DNA of 64,000 nt, taken from positions 17,088,660 through 17,152,659 of the forward strand of contig NC_087069.1 in assembly GCF_963678635.1 (NCBI RefSeq). Reading direction: 5' to 3'. Positions 58,243 through 64,000 of the stretch are shown one piece after another; within the stretch, counting starts at the first letter, position 1, and every line of letters starts with the position of its first letter. Source of the DNA: Symsagittifera roscoffensis. Lineage: Eukaryota; Xenacoelomorpha; Acoela; Convolutidae. A program made the position numbers and the translations under genes. The notes under the pieces were generated by a model. The model searched no databases. It was not told where the DNA came from and saw only the letters and a list, made by a program, of their open reading frames with translations.

Positions 58243-58720
58243 CATATTTGAAGAAAAATCTTCAACAATCATTAAAGGCGCTAAAGCTAATAATTGTATA
58301 ATAACGACTGAAAAAAAACATCTCTAGCCGTTCTCTTCGAAAATCTGCAGTAAATTAAAAAGCATCTTGGAAAAACTATTTATTGAACAAAAAAATACAA
58401 AAATTAGTTAGCATAAAAAACAAATTATTAATATATGTAAATCGTTTCTTCCCAGCTTCATCACCTAAAACATAACAGCAAATCATAAAACTACTAACAT
58501 CACCAAAAACTGAAACTAAAATTTTTCTCGACTCAATTTTTAATTAAAACATCAAGACTTATCCTTGTTATCACTTAAATTAAACTTAAAACAACATATC
58601 ATCCAGGCTTCGCTTGCATCTTCAATTACATTTCACTTAAATTAAGTTCAAACTAAATTATATTTATACTCCGAATATCATGGCTTATCCTTGGATTAAA
58701 TAGAACATTTTTAGAACAAA

Positions 58721-59652
58721 TTACAAAGTGTCTAGCGACCTCAAACTCCGATTCTCTATCCAACCCTTATTCAAGGCTAAGGACTAACGGCAATTTTTCA
58801 AAAAAAAATTAACCATTCAAGTTAAGATAAACAGTGAAGAACTTCGATTACTCATCCTCTACTTGATTCTTCCCTCTTAACTGACGCAGGTTAATACTTA
58901 AACTTAGCAAGTTTGAAATAGCACACAACGAACTACTTTCGTTCTATTTATGCCTGAACCCTGTGTATCAGTTTACTTTTCTCCAACCCTTGGTCACAAA
59001 TCACTTCCCCTATGTGCGATTAAGTAAGTTAACACCTTAACTTAGACTAGCCACGAGAAAGTAAAAATCGTTCTCACGAATCGATATATACTTTTTTCTC
59101 CAACCCTACAATAACGACCCAAGTTAAGCTAACCAAAAAAAAACGTAAGAAATAACAGCAAAGACATTAGAAATCACTAATCCCAATCTTGCATCCGTCA
59201 TCCCAAACCTTATGTCAAGAGACAATTTAGGAAATAAACAAACAATTGTACTACACAATTTTATAATGAACGACAAAAAATAGGACTTTGTAATCACACC
59301 ACATAAACAAACAATAGGATACTTAAGAAAAAAACGGCAAACACTTAGAAAAAAATTATAAGCAAACAAAAAACAATTCATTCGAAAACGATTTTCAAAG
59401 CAAAGAAACACAGTCTCCGAATCAGAAACCAGTGAAAGACAAGAACTTTACAAGCTAAAAGATTCGAAAAATAAAAATTACCAAATTAACAATCAAGTAT
59501 TTTTTTCTGACTCAGAAACTACGTCACAGTCATCAATAAAAGGAATATGAAGAATAAAAAAGACATACAAAAACAAATCAGTACGCCTATACAATTGGAA
59601 TCAACCAAAAAAAACATCAAAAATTGCACACTAACGTTCATAAGACACAACA
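58721..59652 (+). other. AT-rich leader region of element D, no gene
   Basis: No plus-strand ORF. Two minus-strand ORFs of 95-97 codons are F/L/I-rich shadows in A-rich sequence. Confidence 0.35.
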
Positions 59653-60780
59653 ATGACTCAACGTGAAGAAAACCAAAAAGAAAAACTCGATTCTCCCAGT
59701 TTTTGTAAGCCCATAGCTGGAGATAGAGGACAAGTACACATTTGTCAAAATTTAATCGCAAATTTATTAGAAAAAGGAGATAGTCCATGTAAAAGAGAAT
59801 TTCCTTGACCACTATCTAAAAGAAATTTGTAACATTACACAACAAAACGGAATTTATACCATAGAAATCGGCTCACCAAATACATCTCATGGTAGATATC
59901 TAATTCAAACAGATGATGTAGACATAGAATTTTCAAAAGTATTCACAGATCACATAAAAAACATACAACATCAAAACTCACAAAGAGCAAATTCAATACT
60001 TACTAATGAAGTAATTTCAATTATTTATAGCTATCTATCTATATTGGAAAGAACAGAATCTCAAGGAGACTCACCAGTTCAAACATCCCGACATACAACT
60101 GTAAGACATGAAATTGCAACTTTCTCCGAGTTTTCAAACACATCTCGTGATTATCTATTAAGTAATGATATCACGCAACAAGTTAAACACAATTTACAAA
60201 AAATCTTAGCACGGTTTCTTATTATTTTACACATAATATTGATCTTATTTCACTATCAAGAAAAAATTCAAGACCACAAATTACAAATGATGAAATTGTC
60301 TTAGCAGAACAATCAGATTATGTTTGGGAACCCGAATGGTCTCATGTAGTATTTGTGAATATACCAACAGATATCTCAAGTCAACCAATTAGCACAATTT
60401 CTATTCATAACGACGATGCTAAAATAAATCTACTCACAGTTGACGCAACACCTTTAAACTATTAATTTCTACCCGATAGTACAGGAAACAATAGTTTGAA
60501 TTCAACCTTCATACAACAAGAAATCCTAAACGGAACTAGAAATCTAAAACAGCAAGATATCCAGACTCCATCACACTTTGTAAGTGAAGGAATAGTTGAA
60601 ACAATAACAACTACAACACAACAAAGTATCTTACCTATTCATCGAAATCCTACAACTCTAAGACCAAAAAACCTAACAATACCACAAATAACATTACAAT
60701 CCACGGTAAAACCCTCCGTTGTTCCAAGATATACGCAAATTGATTATCAAAGAATTAAACCAATGGCGAAACAAACCTAA
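59653..60780 (+). pseudogene. gag: Element D gag, N-terminal region (decayed)
   Basis: ATG at 59653 opens a frame that stops near 59808. It resumes in another frame (59814-60304, through I-E-I-G-S-P-N-T-S-H-G-R-Y) and then a third (about 60210-60780, with A-E-Q-S-D-Y-V-W-E-P-E-W and a TAA at 60463). The segments read consecutively as protein-like sequence, so this is one coding region broken by two frameshifts and a stop. Probably the N-terminal, matrix-like part of gag; no named domain recognised. Confidence 0.55.
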
Positions 60781-60879
60781 AACAATGAACATCTTATAGA
60801 AATAATTTTGCAGAACATAATTAGAACTACGTAAACAGACCACAAACAACAAAACCTTCTAGTACAAACACTCAAAACC

Positions 60880-61210
60880 ATTTCTTCTCACAAAGTCAAA
60901 ATTTTCATCAACCGTCATCAAATACAGTAAATTCAAATGACTATCCACAAATTTCACAACACCGAAGAAAAAATAATCCATTTTTTCAGCAAAACAAAAA
61001 TAATACACAACGAAATCAAATCAGACATCAAACCCCTTATTATACAGCTAGTTATTACCCATCAGATGATGAGGAACATTATAATCAGAATCATCAACGA
61101 TTTTATCAAAACCAGAGACCCCGTTCTTACAACATAAATCAACCAGATATTTTTGAACCATATACACGAGAAGAAAAAAATCTAGAACAATTAGAACATC
61201 CTAGAATAAT
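60880..61210 (+). pseudogene. gag: Element D gag, Asn/Gln-rich linker (decayed)
   Basis: In the frame through 60894 the sequence reads as a linker rich in N, Q, H, S and Y (for example Y-Y-P-S-D-D-E-E-H-Y-N-Q-N-H-Q). The ORF at 60937-61137 in another frame is a shadow. Confidence 0.45.
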
Positions 61211-61339
61211 AATTTTCAATCACAAAACCCAGTTAGCACACAATCTTATCAACCAACTCAAATGCATAAAAAAATTCTACTACCATATTATTTATAACAA
61301 CATGAAATAACAAAAAGTCAACTTACGAATTTTTCACAA

Positions 61340-62750
61340 TTGTCAAATACCGCAGAATCACCACAGATGACTATGAATCCATACCTAATGGGTAGATTAT
61401 CAATATCATCAGATAAACCGCTGATGGTATTCTTAGGCGCAGATCCTGATTACTCTGTAGAAGATTATCTGAATGCAGTCGCAGCAAATCTAATTTTTAA
61501 TATAGGACCTGAACCAGTAAATACACCAATTCATCAAAATTGGATACGTAGACGCACGGCGTTAATCCAAACCACACTTGGTGGCGCAGCTCAAAAGTGG
61601 TTTTCAGTTTTACCTATGGATATAAAATCAGATTTTGAAAGGTTCACACAAGAATTTTTTAAAATGTTTGACTCTGAAAGGAACAAACAACATCAAAGAG
61701 TTCTATGCAAGGAAACTCGTAGACTACCAAACGAAACGATTAAACCTTTCGCAGTAAGTACTGAAACATTAGTCCGAAAAGCATATTCACTCAACTTTTA
61801 TCATTATAAAATTACAATGATGACAAAAATCCTAATGATGACTCTAACACCTCAACTACGAAAAATAGCAATCAAAAAGAGAGCATCACATCCTTCCTCA
61901 TTTCGAGAACCAGATCTAGACTTAAGAAAACTAGTTGATAAATTAGAACAAGCAGAAATCACTATGAAACTAGAAGAAACAAAAAATCTTAAGCTACAAT
62001 ATGTAAATAATATTCAAACCACTACTACACAAATAATTAAAATACAAGACTCAGATTTATCTGAATAAATTACTGAAATTTTAAATATATACGAGATAAA
62101 TCCAAATTTTAAAGGTAAACCATCGTTCAAAAAATGATGTTACTATTGCCAAAGATACGGACACAGCATTGCTGAATGCAGACAAAAACAGTAAGACAAT
62201 CAAAATAAACCTCAAAAGTACACAGAACCAAATAAATTTTTTCATCAGTACTAGAAAAAAGATCAAAATTAACCAAACAAAAACATTCACAGTAAAAATA
62301 TATCTGGAAAACCACTTCCAAATAATTCAAATTAATCTAGAAATCAATCACCTTATAATTCCAACTACAGAGGACGATCACCAAACCAAAGAAGTTCACG
62401 TAATTTCTCACAAAACAGATAAAGTCGACCAAATTAACGAAGTAATCAGTATCGAAACAACTATTCACGATCAAGTTCAAATTCAAAACGACCAGAATAT
62501 TCGTTTGAAACCAGTTCCCATTCACACTCTAGGAATAGACACTAATCAAATGATAGATCAAGAAGTTCCTCGTACTATAGAAATAGAAATTATTCCAATA
62601 ATAGGAATAGAAGCTACTCAAACAATCCAAATCAAAGATATCAAAATAATATATCACGAGATTATTCTAACAACAGATCAAATTATCAAAGTTCTACTTA
62701 CAACAACTAACAAAAAAGATCACGCGATAGTTCACAAAATAGAAATTTGA
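61340..62750 (+). pseudogene. gag: Element D gag, capsid, CCHC knuckle and Ser/Arg-rich tail (stops)
   Basis: The capsid region is open 61340-62068 (242 aa): P-L-M-V-F-L-G at the start, W-I-R-R-R-T-A-L-I-Q-T-T-L-G-G-A-A-Q-K-W in the middle, the usual Ty3/gypsy-like gag layout. The same frame continues past TAA (62066-62068) and TGA (62135-62137) to a CCHC knuckle at 62138-62179 (C-Y-Y-C-Q-R-Y-G-H-S-I-A-E-C). It then runs into a tail rich in S, R, N and Y with several TAA stops. The 193-codon ORF at 62169-62750 is in another frame and is not the real reading. Decayed copy. Confidence 0.75.
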
Positions 62751-62839
62751 ATTATAACAATAGACAGAGAAACTACTATCAATCACCACATAGAAACAAC
62801 CAGATTCTCAAACCAAATATAGAAGCAAAATGCAAAAAC

Positions 62840-63009
62840 ATCAAAAACAAATAAATCAAGTACAAACAACTGAAGAACCCCCCTGGTATGACACAGAAAG
62901 CACAGAATTACAATTGAATCACATCAATTGCAAATCCACAGACAGTAAAAGCGATACAGAAAATGCAATCTCGCTTAACATGATAAATGTTGAAAACGAC
63001 TACGATTAA
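62840..63009 (+). pseudogene. gag: Element D gag C-terminus
   Basis: An open stretch reads E-E-P-P-W-Y-D-T-E-S-T-E-L-Q-L-N-H-I-N and ends E-N-D-Y-D then TAA at 63007-63009, a hydrophilic acidic tail between gag and the protease. Boundaries approximate. Confidence 0.4.
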
Positions 63010-63055
63010 CCTTTTCATTCTCATATCTATGAAAATCATACAGACCTTCTTTTAA

Positions 63056-63583
63056 ATTAGTATACAATACCTAGAAATAAAAACAAAAATATTAGAGCAA
63101 ATAAAAGAAAAAGAAACGACATTAATCGAGCCTCTAGAAAAACTTGCACCATATTCCAGTACAAACCACATTTACCAAGACGTACCAAAGGAACCAACAA
63201 GAGAAAAAATTTGGACAATCCCATTACTCTTAGAAAGTCCGAAAAGCAAAAAATTTCAACCTCCAGATCTTGAAATTGATTTTTTAATAGATTCCGGAGC
63301 AGAATCACACATTATAAACATTCCCACTTAGAACAAAATCAAAGTTTTGCATCCAAAACTAATACCATTAAGAACAGCAAGGAGATTAGCCACAGCACAA
63401 GGCTCAACCTTAACAGACTCGCGAAACCAACTTTTCCTTGTTCCCACTAAAACAATGGAACAAAACAAACTCTTGAACAAACCAATCAAGCAAACATTTC
63501 ATATAACAGATATAGAACGAAACATCATTGGAGTTCCATTTATCACAAAATATATAGCAATAGTTAAAATTTTAGACAGCTAA
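63056..63583 (+). pseudogene. pol: Element D aspartic protease (one stop)
   Basis: Open from 63056 except for a TAG at about 63328-63330. Motif F-L-I-D-S-G-A-E-S-H-I-I is the retropepsin active site (D-S-G). Downstream are A-T-A-Q-G-S-T-L-T and I-I-G-V-P-F-I, matching the flap-side and the late I-I-G motifs of the family. The stop probably replaces Trp. Follows gag by about 50 bp, as expected of a Ty3/gypsy-like element. Confidence 0.7.
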
Positions 63584-63687
63584 ATCAAAACAAAAGATAA
63601 ATATAAAAGAATGCATAACACAGCTTTAACATTTTTTCAAAGAACAAACAAACAAACACCATTTTCTCAAAATTTTCCCCTATATAC

Positions 63688-63987
63688 AGTAAAGAACAAA
63701 AACACCTAAAACAACTCTCAGGTTGTATTTATGAATTCCCAATCAAACAAGTTCATTGTTATGACAAAAGTAAAAACATACAACATCTCTATATCTCTGA
63801 CCTTGAATTAATGTTAATTCATAAGTTTTTTCGGGTAATAATTTCATCTTTTAAGTACATGAAAAACTCAAAATCAGATATCATTTCCTTACATGTCTAT
63901 AATATTTCACTATATAAAATAACCTTACCTTTAGGACTTTTATGTTATTGTGAAACAAACGCAACAATTTCCCCACAAAAAAAATAG
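63688..63987 (+). pseudogene. pol: Element D pol segment between protease and reverse transcriptase
   Basis: 99 open codons ending in TAG at 63985-63987. Protein-like: L-Y-I-S-D-L-E-L-M-L-I-H-K-F-F-R, S-S-F-K-Y-M-K-N-S-K-S-D and L-P-L-G-L-L-C-Y-C-E-T-N-A-T-I-S-P. It lies about 100 bp after the protease stop, where the pol linker preceding reverse transcriptase is expected. No catalytic motif falls within the window, which ends 13 bp later. Confidence 0.55.
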
Positions 63988-64000
63988 CGTCTAGAGTAAA

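Larger units (their letters stand above)
53130..58720 (+). repeat. Tandem segmental duplication, unit 2 (about 5.6 kb)
   Basis: Second copy of 47173-53129 with diverged bases, the approximately 915-bp deletion relative to unit 1, and an extra internal duplication. It continues rightward into the gag region of element D, whereas unit 1 stops at the junction near 53129, so unit 2 is probably the 5' part of element D itself. Confidence 0.85.

Noticed and set aside
59124-59812. Minus-strand F/L/I-rich ORFs of 95-97 codons
   Set aside because: Complement of A-rich leader and gag sequence of element D; composition is explained by base bias.
62169-62750. 193-codon ORF
   Set aside because: It is in a different frame from the capsid and CCHC knuckle; the true frame encodes an S/R-rich tail with stops.
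59653-63583. Stop-codon reassignment (many TAA/TAG within element D frames)
   Set aside because: TGA stops and frameshifts occur too, and the TRIM exons and element gag use the standard code, so simple decay is enough.

Overview
This is an invertebrate-type eukaryotic (metazoan) window: AT-rich, dominated by transposons and repeats, with very little host coding sequence. The only convincing host gene is a minus-strand TRIM-type gene (RING exon 11676-11894, B-box plus coiled-coil exon 9298-10057). Its exons are joined by a phase-0 intron with canonical GT/AG ends. I cannot name the species; RING-B-box-coiled-coil architecture and spliceosomal introns argue for an animal.

The main content is one LTR-retrotransposon family present three times. 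Element C (1-4929) is an old relative cut by the window edge; it keeps its polypurine tract and a 3.5 kb 3' LTR with three 563-bp tandem units. Element A (16004-24370, target duplication AGTAA) and element B (37861-45709, target duplication CCAAC) are complete and young. Each has 2.4-2.6 kb LTRs, a primer-binding site, a gag gene ending in a CCHC knuckle, and a second frame with an aspartic protease. Neither has reverse transcriptase, RNase H or integrase. Gag and protease overlap in the -1 frame at a T-TTA-AAC slippery heptamer followed by an 8-bp G/C-rich stem, so the family looks like a non-autonomous gag-pro element using programmed -1 frameshifting. A row of short hairpins in the LTRs is kept between C and A/B by G-C to G-U or A-U to G-U type changes, suggesting a structured RNA.

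Layout: 1-4929 element C; 4930-9297 AT-rich, with a roughly 600-bp diverged tandem duplication; 9298-11894 TRIM gene; 12060-12955 small duplication and a decayed RING; 13485-13812 and 24973-25264 two inverted copies of a hAT-like MITE; 14245-14978 an apparently perfect 367-bp duplication full of AGCGCT palindromes; 15590-15990 TTCGAC-rich repeat; 16004-24370 element A; 25273-28984 no clear feature; 28985-30510 29-bp minisatellite plus a foldback; 30511-32880 no clear feature; 32990-37860 a degenerate CCAT-type array with higher-order units, into which element B inserted; 47173-58720 a tandem duplication of about 5.7 kb; 59653-64000 a decayed Ty3/gypsy-like element D (gag, CCHC, DSGA protease, start of pol). 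The 5.7 kb duplicated units appear to carry the 5' region (primer-binding site and leader ORF) of element D.
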